This document shows, piece by piece, positions 1 through 10,915 of a stretch of DNA of 64,000 bases. The translations under genes and the position numbers were made by a program. A model generated the notes under the pieces. That model was not told where the DNA came from, did not search any database, and worked only from the letters and a program-made list of their open reading frames with translations. The stretch comes from Rhynchonema sp. JSB1_4 (lineage: Eukaryota > Nematoda > Chromadorea > Monhysterida > Xyalidae): assembly GCA_030248065.1 (NCBI GenBank), contig JASAMV010002835.1:1-64000 (forward strand). The letters are read 5' to 3'. The stretch's first letter is position 1. Each line of letters starts with the position of its first letter.

Positions 1-971
1 AACCAAACTGTAGTACGCTGGTGATTCCATGAGATACACCAGCCACGGTTGGTCTGGCCGACGGAAGGTTGGCATTTCCAGGAATCGCATGTCCTGCTTG
101 AGCGGGTGGAAGATTAGAACATCAGCATACGCCGACTGATTGCGTTGCGTTTCAATATGGCACCAATCGGGCAACAGTGTGTTTTCTGCAATTGACGAGC
201 AAAAATGTTCAAATCGTCAGAGATATTGCTGGGTTTCGCAAGGCAGGTGCACGTAAATCTGTGGCCATGCAAATTCCGAATATTGTATTCTTGATTTTTT
301 GAGGCATTATAGATTTATCAGTTCGTATAGACATACACCTATCGATAGGTAGGCGCACGCGACAGCGTGAAATGAACCAAGTAGCAAACCTACAATTTCC
401 TGGTTATATTCATCCGGTCTCCCTGAGTGGCGCCCACTCTTTGGGGTGGTCGCGCGTGACGTTTTAAAAATAAGAGCCCATTTAACTGGCCATCGCGCAA
501 TTTTCATCAGCCCACCTGACCATAAAGTTGTCCGATTAAGTCCAAAATCCGATTTATCGAAAATGTTTCAAAATATCGTGCGTCACAAACGAGCAAATTC
601 CCACTAAAATTCCGAAACATCGTGGCGTATGCCAAAATAAACCAAGAAAGATAAGCAATGTTGCACATGAACGAATCTATCGCGTGTCAACGGTTTGCTC
701 ATAGTAATCCGTCCACACAGCAATTGTTGCATTCTTAGATGTACCTACTTTTGCTGTGCTTAAATTATTCGATGAAGTCCAAATTTCTAGAATTTTCTGA
801 CACTGGGTTCGGGTCCTCGACTTGCGAGCATGGCACTTGCCTTGTCGGCTCAGGGTCATATCGCGTCCAGATAAATACAAATTGTGGTTGATGTTCCCAC
901 CAGATCATAAGGGCGAAGTACGACGCCAAGTATAGCACTAATAAAGCCGCACAGAACTTTGAGCTGTTCAT
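1..971 (-). CDS. alpha-1,3-fucosyltransferase-like protein (GT10), partial
   Basis: A type II Golgi enzyme that would transfer fucose from GDP-fucose to glycans. Two exons are visible on the minus strand. The exon at 185..1 follows a TTGCAG acceptor and runs off the left edge. Its frame reads a DVLIFHP segment, then FRRPDQPW and LVYLMESPAYY, which matches the GT10 pattern of an Asp-Ala-hydrophobic-FH block followed by a Q-W-x-ESP block. The exon at about 971..840 starts MNSSKFCAALLVLYLASYF, a short cytosolic tail plus a membrane anchor, then FVFIWTRYD as in the start of the luminal domain. The two exons are not directly phase-compatible with the donors I can see, so a further exon probably lies between 190 and 760. 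The catalytic acceptor motif lies outside the window. Family call fairly firm; linkage of the first exon is inference. Confidence 0.6.
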
Positions 972-1039
972 TTTTTCAGTTGTGACTGGGGAATCTTTGA
1001 CGAAAATCAGCTGAATTTGAAACGAAACTCCATTAAAAT

Positions 1040-2660
1040 TTGTTCATAATTGGACCATTGTTTGCCCAGTGTATCATGAGTTCACGATTTACACAGGTTA
1101 TTGCTGAAAAATACATCTGTCTCCGAAACGAGAAAGTTTGGCTCACAGCAGTTCGAGTTTTTGTTTGCCAATGTGAGTTGCTGCATTTTCAAGCCGCAAC
1201 CGCGCGCGCTGTGTCTGTTGCCTTGGTTGGTGTTATACATGGATGTGCTTGTGACTCCGGCAAACAATGGTAGGCTAGAATGCTTAGCCTGCTGGTGGCA
1301 GCAAAAACAAACAACCCCAACGTGTGCACATAATGGTTCATGAGAGCAGAGTATTGAGTCCACAGGAGGAGGAGCGACCAAGTTTTGGATGAGCGTTATG
1401 GCTGGGCACATGCATGGTATTATTGTCATTGTCACTGTTGTCAAACGAATTGTACATACATAGGTTTGAGGTTACTGGGTATATATGTACGTGTTTGTGA
1501 CTGCTGTGCAGGTACACATTTATAAGGTACATAATTTGGTATACGTACAGTGTGTGGTCAGACTTGTTCGGCAGCCAAAATAATGTTAAATTTGGCAAGA
1601 ATTAGGGGTTGCCGGCTTTTCCAATGTAGCAATATACTGTATGTAAATTTTGTTTAATATATTCAATCGCAAAATACTAATGACACAATAAACATATGTT
1701 ACATATATCTGCACAGCTCTGCCCATGTTTCGAGATGTGTGCTAACGCCAATTTGGACGAATGTTCAAGTTGAAGTTCACAATCTGCAACACTTTTAGGA
1801 ACAAGTGCATTTTGTGCGCATCGTTCACGACGCTCAACACAAAGTGCTGATGCGTGCATCTTACGCACACACGAAGTGAAACTCCAGGCATGAACGTTTG
1901 ATGCTAATCTCGAAAGCTCCGATGTGAACCCAATGGCAAGCTTGTGTGACCACGGAACAAACCTTATTGTTGGCCTTATCCGATTATCAAATTTGATTGT
2001 TTTATCACAATTGATCAAATTTGTAATTTGACGCTGGAGCTACCCAATTTCCGTTTGGATCCAAAAATGTTTTTCGGCGGATTTTTGTGCGGCAAAAAGT
2101 AGTTCGTTTGGCGTGTGGACTGTTATCCAATACTTTATGCACAAACTGGATGATTCCAAATTAAACACAATAAATTAATACACTGCTGGGGATAAATTGA
2201 GAGTCATTTAGGCCGATTGCCTAACGCAAGCCTTGTGTGTCCGCTGCGAAAAGCGTATTGCGGGTCGGCCAGATGTTTCATCCACAAAACGCGCGCACAT
2301 GTTCGCAAGCTGATTAGCTGGATTTGCATGCAAATCGCGATCCGCTATTCCGTTGCAACGGGCATTCAACCTGGTCTACATATGAACACAACAATGTGAA
2401 TTGTACAGCAAATGTGCTTTTTGGTTGTCCCATTTCGACCTGCCTTCGCAGACGGGCGGTGCACCAGGTCATCGTCAGTGCGAATGCACCAGATGCGGCC
2501 ACGTGACCCCAAAAAGACACACGAGCTGATTTTATGCTCGCGTAAAACATCACTGCTTTGTGCACATACACAAAATGTCGTCAGATCCAGTGCGCAGCGA
2601 GGGCAGAGCCACCGGCCGCTGCACCAGCGAGTTCACAAGTCCGGTATGACTTTCTTTAAT
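1040..2660. other. no gene recognised
   Basis: About 1.6 kb between the fucosyltransferase first exon and the end of the acyltransferase gene. Several open frames of 60-120 codons exist on both strands, but none has a recognisable motif, convincing splice borders or biased composition. I see nothing further here. Confidence 0.5.
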
Positions 2661-2662
2661 TC

Positions 2663-4347
2663 TCACAGGTGCGATTTCAGTTTTGCTGCAGGTTTGCCCA
2701 AACTGACTGCTGCGTTCGGGAATTTGGTCGGCGGATGATACACAAGCCAGACGCTACGCATTTGATCCGACGTCCACAGTTTCGTCTGACTTTTGCTCGT
2801 TGCAAATCCCTTGCCATCATTATTATCGACCATCACGCGTTTATGCGGGATTATGGTCGCGCCGAAAGTTCCTCGAACGAGGCATTGCACAAATCGCTGT
2901 TCGAGTGTGTGACCGAGACCTGAAATCGAAAGGGGACCGTTGTATATATGTTGGTCGATATGGGTTGGTAAGTGCCCACTGTAAATCTAAGGGGGTCAAG
3001 AGTCTTGAATCCTGGTCGAATATCCGTATCACAATGAAACTGTTGAAAAGTCGCTTAAATCAGACGAGGTGATCCACCTTGAACCATAAAGTGAACGCTG
3101 AATTGACTGAAGCTACTTGGTTCAGTCATTTTTGAATAATTCAAACAGAGCCTTAACTTTGATACGCCACACGCGTCCAACACCCGTCGTAATCCTGGGA
3201 TTTCAGGCTTAGTTGAGGATTATATCGACGCGGGTGTTGAGACTTGTAAAAACCAGACGCAAACCTTTCTGCCGAAACTCCGGCATCACGTACAGATGGT
3301 GCAGCATGCCTGTTGACTGCAGCAGCTCAAATGCCGCCAATTTGCGATCGTTTTTCGTTCGCAGACACAAATTTGGCATGTGCTCAATTAATCGCCGAAA
3401 CCAGTCACGTGACCGGTAACTACTTGGGTCGGGAAATGTACGGTGAACGATGTCTACCTCTGAAGGGCGCAGAAGGTCGAAATAATACCCGGGAGGTGTA
3501 GGGATCTGAAATCTTTTTCTTATTTCCCTTGTGTCAAAAATCGTTAAAGAAGATGCGAATTCTGACGAATCTAACAAATACACAAACATACATATTAACG
3601 GGGTGAGCCAGACTTTGCCAGGCTTGGCAGTACCCTTGCACATTGGCTTTTACAGCCCGCAATTCCGGTTCAGGCTTTCTGTTTGGCACCGTTTTTTTGG
3701 CGGCAAAGGTTAATCTTTGCAAAACAGGCGCTGATGTTATAATGTTATCGAAAAATGTGCCGTGGGTCTTAATGCCGACTACTGATCTCAATGTCGATGA
3801 AACGCACCTCGGGGCCATATATAAGTTGATTTATCGTATTTTGCGTCAAAAAGAAGCCAAACGATTGTTCGGAGCTGCCGAATGGTTTCATCACGCCGTA
3901 TTTCGGATCCAGTCTCTGTGAAGCATCATTAATCACCGCAACGGGAATGGCGCCGGTCAGAAAGTGGATGTTTCGAAAATCGATCGATGCAATTTTAATC
4001 ACAAATTCCTGCATGCACTTCACTGCGTACGACCCCTGAATTTCAGGGTCAGTGCACACAATACAGTTGCCAATATCGGGGCAGTCAACAAGGCGAGTGC
4101 GTAAGATCACGATTTGCGATTTTGGCACGGTGTAAATTTCGGCTATCACGTTTTTGTGGCGTGGATGGCTGAGAAAGTTTATGATCGGTTCACCTTTGAG
4201 GCCCCAGTTGTTCAGAACGGTTATCAAATCCGGTTTCACGGAGGCGATGTTTCCCACGTCGATGCACGACCACATTTTACTCTTTAAATCGCTAGAAGTT
4301 TGTACTTTATTAAACAACACACGCTCAGAACTGGAAGGACGAAACAC
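2663..4347 (-). CDS. GLYAT-like N-acyltransferase (GNAT fold)
   Basis: Predicted acyl-CoA dependent N-acyltransferase related to glycine N-acyltransferases. Three exons with matching phases: 4347..3808 (phase 0 end), 3505..3265 (phase 1 end) and 2919..2663 including the stop, 345 residues in total. Exon 1 carries the alpha/beta N-terminal half ending in NQLIYGPE. Exon 2 starts IPTPPGYYFDLL and ends in HHLYVMPEFRQKG, the family's V-x-P-x-(F/Y)-R-x-K-G acyl-CoA loop, which is completed across the intron by LGHTLE at the start of exon 3. The C-terminal WTS segment also fits the family. Introns are 302 and 345 bp with GTGCGT..TTTCAG and GTTTGC..TTTCAG borders. Length is slightly above the usual 290-330. 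The acylated substrate cannot be predicted. The last 20 residues could instead be read-through past an unseen donor. Confidence 0.8.
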
Positions 4348-4549
4348 TGCCTGTGTGTTTTTGTGAAAAACAAATAACGTAAGTTGATGTCATAAAGTTG
4401 TTTACGCATTTATATAGTGTTTATGCAACGCAATAAGAACTGAAGTATAGATTATGACCACAGCAACACATTGTAAATGCTGTTTAGTGCGGGTGCGGGT
4501 ATATGGCATAAAAATGTTTACTCGATGACTGAGTAAACAGTGCAGAATA

Positions 4550-5084
4550 TTATCTCAAACATAAAGAACTGATACAGTAACCACAGCGGCTACTTGCAAG
4601 CAAAACGGAACGGACTCCAGCTATATCGTGTGTGTCGCAAATCTTGTCAATAAACCAATTCCAGGTATATCCGGAGTCAGTAAAATTTCGCCGTTGATCA
4701 GTTCCTGCATGATTTCGTCTGCTGGACGGTTGCGGGTTTCTGAAGACATCTGTCATTGTCATCTTAACGCCAGTATAATTCATCAAAAAGTTAAGCGTCC
4801 CACCCACCAACTGAACGGATAGTTCAGCAATGAACAACACGAAAGATTTATCAGCCAAATCATAAATGTCGCAAAAGTATAACTGCAACATACTTGAAAT
4901 GTAGCCAGAATATGTAAACTCGCCGAAGAGAGGAGTAATGTGTTTTCCCAACGCGAACATGTTTGACAAGCATACCATCACTCACGGCATAATTTTCTTC
5001 CAAAAGACACCAGCTAAGATTGAAGGTCAAGATTACAAAGTGTCTGAAAACTACACCAAACATAGACAACAGCCCGAAATTCAC
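4550..5084 (-). CDS. possible secreted protein exons, unidentified
   Basis: On the minus strand an ORF begins at 5084 with MNFGLLSMFGVVFRHFVIL, which looks like a signal peptide, and reaches a strong GTGAGT donor at about 4987. Downstream, after a CTTCAG acceptor near 4740, a frame containing DEIMQELINGEILLTPDIPG reads to a stop. I could not connect the two in phase without a further exon. A long second frame across 4981..4550 is open but has no motif. No family recognised; treat as a candidate gene only. Confidence 0.25.
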
Positions 5085-5149
5085 AATTTTTCCAAAATAA
5101 AAGTCACACGACTATAAAAACCCCCTCTAAAAGTCGAACGTGCGCGTTG

Positions 5150-5252
5150 GTTGATGTTTCACTGTTTGTTGTAACCGTACATGAGTCCGAAAACCAACAA
5201 ACCGAGAATCACGCATACATCCAGGCACTGCGTGGATGCGAGTGTAAACAGG
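5150..5252 (-). CDS. short C-terminal membrane-anchor-like ORF
   Basis: An ATG on the minus strand gives a 33-residue frame, MSHLFTLASTQCLDVCVILG followed by a further dozen hydrophobic residues and YNKQ before the stop. It resembles the C-terminal transmembrane anchor of an enzyme such as a UDP-glucuronosyltransferase, or the last exon of a gene coming from higher coordinates. No upstream exon was found before the hAT-type element at 5553. Weak call. Confidence 0.2.
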
Positions 5253-5544
5253 TGGCTCATTCCGGTTCAGGCTTTGGTTCAGGTCTGTAGTTAGGCTGAG
5301 GCTTTAGGCTTATGGTTAGGTGTCGGCTTAGGTACAGGCCTCTTGTTGTTGGGCAAATACTTAACATGCCGAAACTTGTATCTAATTTCGCGAAATCTCA
5401 TAATATCTTTCACACAACAAAAGGTCACCTGCCGAAGCTGTTCATCTTGATTGACCACCTGTGCACCTGCACACCCTGAACTAGCAAGGTTGCGCACGTG
5501 TATTGCAGTGCAATTGTTTGTGCGTTGCTGGTGCCCAATGCGCA

Positions 5545-6280
5545 CGTGACACCAGGGTTGAAAAAAAAATTTTTTTTATTAACGAGCTTTTTTTTTAAAA
5601 AAAAAATTTTTTTTTGATTTTTTTTTTGACGAAAAATTTTTTTATTAGAAAAAGTGTTGCAAACGACGTTTCAGGATAAATGAAATCGGTACAACATATT
5701 TTTCAAAAATTGAAAAATTTTCGCCTCAGACCGAACTTGTGTGGTGACACCCGGTAGTATTGTGCAGATTCCATGGTCTCCGACCAGTCTGAGGTTGATG
5801 TTCACTAACGATGTTACTCTGATGTATTGTAGCATGCCGTACAACGTATTTTAATGAATCTAATGCCGTATATCTGATATACGACCATCAAAATATCGAT
5901 TACAGCCCAAATCTTGCGCGTCAGATCGACTTTGCGCGCCCGGTTTTGCACCAGACCTGCATATATACATGTGTAGTAGCATGTAGTAGTATATTGTCGG
6001 TGCCACATTACAATAAAAGACCAGCCCCGCGCATCCCTGTACGGATTTGGGGACAATACTGGGCGCCGCAGGCGCGATTTTGGAAAAATTGTCTTGTCCA
6101 CAGAAAAAAAGTGCCAATTTTTTGCCTCGAAAAAGGCCATTTTTGGACATTTTAGCCCATTTTGGGCAACTTTTTTTCATTAAAAAAAAAGCAAAATCTG
6201 AGTTTCAAAAAAAAAATTTTTTTTTTAAAAAAAAAATTTTTTAATTGACCACTTTTTTTTGAAACAACCCTGCGTGACAC
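5545..6280. mobile_element. hAT-like non-autonomous element 1 (720 bp)
   Basis: Element 5553-6272 starts CAGGGTTGAAAAA and ends in ACAACCCTG. It is flanked by an exact 8-bp duplication, CGTGACAC at 5545-5552 and 6273-6280. The termini are followed by alternating runs of A and T. The interior has no transposase frame. An 8-bp target duplication with CAGGG ends is the hallmark of the hAT superfamily. A truncated relative of the same subfamily lies at 26003-26536. Confidence 0.88.
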
Positions 6281-6514
6281 ACAGACATCTTGTGTTGTGT
6301 GCATTTACTGATAGACTGTGTGCATCGCTTCCAACACCATTCTGTTTCATCCACCCACCTAAATAATAAAAGCAGCGTTTACACGACCGCTCAATGCAGC
6401 TCCTGCCCCCGGGGGGCGCGCTGTAAAGCAAGAGCACAACAAGCGAAGCAACACCACGCTAGGAGGCGTACGTTGTAGACACGGACTGGGGTTGAGATGG
6501 GCCCGCTTCCAGCT

Positions 6515-7305
6515 GACACCGCCAGGGTTGGATTAAAAAAAAGTAAAAATTTTTTTGTAAAAAAATTTTTTTTTTAAAAAAAAGTTGGCCACTTTTTTTA
6601 TTTTAAAATTTTAAAAAGTAAGTCCACTTTTTTTTATTATTTTTTCACTTTTTTTCGTTATTTTCTGACTTTTTTAACGTAAAAAGGCATGTTTTCATGT
6701 GTTTTATTGCCCATGTTTCTCAAAAAATTGCCTGCGGCGCTTATATTTCAGTTTAAAATGGTGTTGTGATGGACTCATACACTTCCCAGACATCCCAACA
6801 ATAGCTGCATGTATAATATAGGACACCCTATACCGTATACTGTACAGTTATTGAGCGTGTCGTAAGCTATCGACACACTCCACGTTGCTCGCCTGTTTGC
6901 AGTTGTGTGGATTAGCTATTTGTTGCTTTTGTGACACAAAGTGATTATGGTGTGAGTCTTTATCTCTCTTCAAATTTATTCCCAAATACACAAACAGAAG
7001 GTTGGTCTTCCCTTTGACACATACAGTATGTATACCCACATTACACACACATTACCTTCGAATTTCTCAAAGTCATGACCAAAAGGGATTAAATCGCAGG
7101 TGATTACGTAAACATGCAAGTCAGTGGAAAAGTTCTCTGAAACATACCTTACTAACATGATTTCAGAAATTTGATTCCTCAAGAAACCAATTTTTTGGGG
7201 GTCCGGAATAAAAAAAGTGATTTTTAAAAAAAAATTTTAAAAAGTTTTTTTTTAAAAAAAAAGTTCGATAATAAAAAAATTTTTTAATCCAACCCTGGAC
7301 ACCGC
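6515..7305. mobile_element. hAT-like non-autonomous element 2 (775 bp)
   Basis: Element 6523-7297 begins CAGGGTTGGATTAAAAAA and ends TTTTTTAATCCAACCCTG. The flanks carry an exact 8-bp duplication, GACACCGC at 6515-6522 and 7298-7305. Subterminal A/T runs form nested hairpins. No coding capacity is seen. Confidence 0.88.
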
Positions 7306-9206
7306 TCTTAGGCCTGTGCAGTCAGTGCGAGTCCAACTTCGTCTCATGCGCCTATTTTTGCAGCTAATTTGTTAAATTCACCGCTATTTTTTTTCGCACA
7401 ACAGTCACAATTTTGAGACGATCTGGCTCATTAAACCATTTTGTGCCAACAGATTGGTTGACAAATTTTCAGAAGTTTAGCTTGTTAGAACACTTATTCA
7501 GAACAGTCATGCGTTTATTGCGCCATGTGAGTTATTCATAAAACTTTGTTTATGGCATCGTGTAAAATTTTAAGAGCAACTGAAATTGTTGATCTTGGTG
7601 ATGGTCTGGTGTGACCTTTTGAAGTCAAGATATTTCGAAAATGTGCCAATTTCGACCAATGGTCAATTTGAACTTCACAATCTGCAACACCTTCGGCGTA
7701 GCAAGCATACATAATTGCCGAAATATTGGAATGTCAATATCTGCGTCATGTTGCACCGCACCATATTCTGTCAATTAAACCAAACCTAATTCCACTACTC
7801 AACCGTTTCGAGAATTCCATCCATTATGATTTCTCAATGCCACCATAGCCTCCAACTGTGCATTGTGATGGCACATGCACACATATTTTATGTGAGTGTT
7901 CTTCTGTTTGCTTACAGTCCATGTGCACGGAAGTACAGGGTGTATGTATAATGGAAACCACCCCCTCAAGTAATAATGCAATCAGGATCGATTTTCGTGG
8001 AGGCGGGGTGTGTGACACGATTTTCCACCCTTTTTCGAGGTGGGAGATCCGTGACCCGTAATATTGAAAAAATATGCAAGAAACTCGTTGCAAGCATGTA
8101 TTCTGCTAAATTACCGGTGTGAAAAAGGCATATATTGCGATTATTTGGGGGCCCCGAATTATTTTCAGCGCCCAAGATTCTGGGACCGAGAAGGGGTCTC
8201 TAAACCGTCGCGCAAAACTCTCGATCACAACATAAAAAGACATATAACAATTGTTTTGTATTTGTATGGATATAAAAACAAGACAGTTTGTGTATTCAGC
8301 CCCCGTATTTGGAGGAAACGTGCAGATCAAAAACACAATATTGCCAAAAAATTGGTGCCATGCGTATTAGTTGAGCTGTTTGTTTCACACACAAACTGTT
8401 CCACGAACTCTGCAGTGACGGTTTTGGGTTGATTTTTTTGACGCACGAAATAAATGGGAGCTTGAAATCGGGTTTCATCATGCCTACGGCATCATTATTC
8501 TGATTTTCCAACACCTGTCGGTTACCCACGTGCACAGTTAGTCTGAAGTATACATAGGATGGGTTGGCAATTATAGGCAGCTGCATGCACCCGCCCACGA
8601 AAGGCAACAAGCAATAATATTGTTGCAACAGCCAGCCTTATTCTTGAAGCAAACCAATGCAAGTCGGGATGTTTGTGCTTCAGTGTGTTGATTTTGATCG
8701 CAATTTTGATGGGAAACTTTTGGCACGAACTGGTGTCCTGAAGTGTTTCAAGCCAGCGATTGTGAACAACTCACTACCCATGTAGGTGCACGTGAACATA
8801 CTTAAAGCCACGCAGTGAAATGTTTTCACCGCAAATCTCACATTTTTTTGCATGGAGAACAAGTATAGATAGGAAACGTCGGTGCTGGTGTATACTTAAC
8901 GTTTCGTTCAGCTTTACCTAGTATAGGCACTAGTGTATGTAGTTGTAGCTCCAAGCAGCACACAGCGTTGGTTTGTGGCCGGAAATATCCAGTGCATAAT
9001 GAATCTGAACAGCTTGCACACCGTTCTAGCAGTGGAGTCGATTACCGTTGCTCTGTGCTTTAAACGAAAACATGCTGTAAGGTCAGAATGTTAGTGCCAC
9101 GCGCAAAAGCCAAAGCGTGTTCTGGACTATACAATGGACACGTCTGCCATGGCTTACATTTTGCTGCATAGTGAATCTGACATAAAGGAATTTTGCCTTA
9201 AAGCTG
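7306..9206. other. no firm gene; one open minus-strand frame
   Basis: A minus-strand ORF of 110 codons (8628..8296) is open across a region containing the peptide KPDFKLPFISCVKK, and could be an exon of an unidentified gene. It has no motif I recognise. The rest of the stretch shows no gene or repeat that I could identify. Confidence 0.3.
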
Positions 9207-9465
9207 GGCCATATCAACTTTGAAGGCAAATCCATTGGCACGGGCTTTGGAAAGGCATAGACAAATTTTGGTTGAGCTGTACCTACATCTGTTGCGGTAC
9301 AGTTGGCGTACTAATTTCGACCAACTTAAAAGTTGTTCATTTGGTTGAGCGCAAGCTTAGGCTAGGTTTCAACTCTATCGCAAAATTTAAGTTCAAGCAA
9401 AATTTGCCTATGCGATGGCATGCCAGCGGATTTGCTTTCAAGGTTGACACGGCCCGTTGTATACA
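9207..9465. repeat. foldback/MITE copy with AACTTTGAAGGC arms
   Basis: Left arm near 9207-9268 (AACTTTGAAGGCAAATCC, then CATAGACAAATTTTGGTTGA) is the reverse complement of the right arm near 9390-9458, which contains CAAAATTTGCCTATGC and GGATTTGCTTTCAAGGTTGA. The central part, starting near GTTGGCGTACTAATTTCGAC, recurs at 50700-50895 in the same order, so this is a dispersed family. No coding content. Confidence 0.65.
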
Positions 9466-9725
9466 TATCATGCAACTTTTCACGCTCGAACCTGACAAAC
9501 ATAAAGTGGCGCTTATGTGCACAACACCAACATTCGAAGTTTGTAATTCGGGTGTTTAATTCATGCCGCACCCACGTGTTTTCGTGTGTTTTCTGCTTTA
9601 TGTGATGTCGTGTCTCACTGAACTGTTACGCCTTGTCAACGGACAAAGTTTCCAAAACGCGCCACGCATAAAAAAGTACCTTTCTTGGCAGAGCTTACAC
9701 AATAACTTTGTGAGCTCATTTCTAA

Positions 9726-10025
9726 TCATCTTGATGATAAAATTATACCGTTAGCTTTCCCGAGCACCTGTATGTATATGCTGTATCCACAGGCGTATAT
9801 AACGCTGGCGCGTCGATCATTTTTGATGAAGCGACATAACACTTTGTGATCGGATCTGATGTGATCTGCGTTGGTCACGTGACTTTTTTTTGAATTAAGG
9901 ATATTAATAAATTTAGTGATGCCACTAAGTTCGTCCAGCGTAGAAGACGTTCCCCAACCCAAAATAAATACTAAACCAAATGAACAGGTATAGGCAATCC
10001 GCCAGCTCATGGCACTGAATGACAC
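9726..10025 (-). CDS. possible signal-peptide exon, unidentified
   Basis: A minus-strand ORF begins MSFSAMSWRIAYTCSFGLVF and continues through a small-residue cleavage-like region (GWGTSS). It could be the first exon of a secreted or membrane protein. The middle of the ORF (around 9840-9900) resembles the TCACGTGAC plus poly-T segment found near 29745, which is repeat-like, so the frame may be fortuitous. No partner exon was found. Confidence 0.2.
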   Translation of the reverse strand: MSFSAMSWRIAYTCSFGLVFILGWGTSSTLDELSGITKFINILNSKKSHVTNADHIRSDHKVLCRFIKNDRRASVIYACGYSIYIQVLGKANGIILSSR

Positions 10026-10915
10026 TCAATGAATGCATCTATTCTCTGCAGTTATCCGTTGAACCATCCCCAAATTTTGCAATAGTGCAGAAAGAAGTGT
10101 TATGTAAAGCAGGTAATGAAAACCAAGTAAATTATAAAGCGGCCATCAAAGTGTACATTTTGTTTAGAAAATGGCGTGTACTGCTGCATGCGTTGTGTGT
10201 AAAGAAGTGCCGTGAGCCGATGGATTGCCTATACATACAGTAGGTGGACGTAATTAGTAGCGGCTCCAGTAAATTTCCTAGTATCCTTAATGCAAGAATA
10301 ACGCGCTACCAAGACAAGTCACATCCGAGCACCGCAAGTTTGATAGCGACATTTAACACGGTACTACAATATTTTGATAATATGGAAATCGAACTGATCA
10401 TTTGTCCCTTCAAACCCCCCAATATGCAATATCTCGTTTATTTCCACGTTGTTTCCCGGGACGTTACCGTTTCTCATCACATGACAATCTGATCTCATAG
10501 ACTTTTTTTCTGCTTTCAGCTTCGTGCATATGGCCGTATAATCTTTCCGGCAGCAGCAAGTGCAAGCAAACCCACGCGAATTGTGTTTACCACCAAATTT
10601 TACGATTATTCGACAACACCTGTGTGTGACCAAACAAGCAGACCAACACCAAATAAAACAAATACCCTATATTGCATAAAGCAAGCAGCCCAAAAAAAGT
10701 CGGTTTGACGACAGAAACCCACACTTGATGTGTGTGTGTGTTTGGGCCGGCCGCCGGTAGATGCAAACATCAGTTCCGCGCGCTGGGTCAGTGACCCAAA
10801 AATCATGGACTCTGATGAAGCTGGCGAATCTTTCTAATTGTTGAAAATAATAATGCGGCGAAAAATTCGAAAGAAAAATATGATTAGGTGAAATCAATTT
10901 GAAGTCATTTGAATA

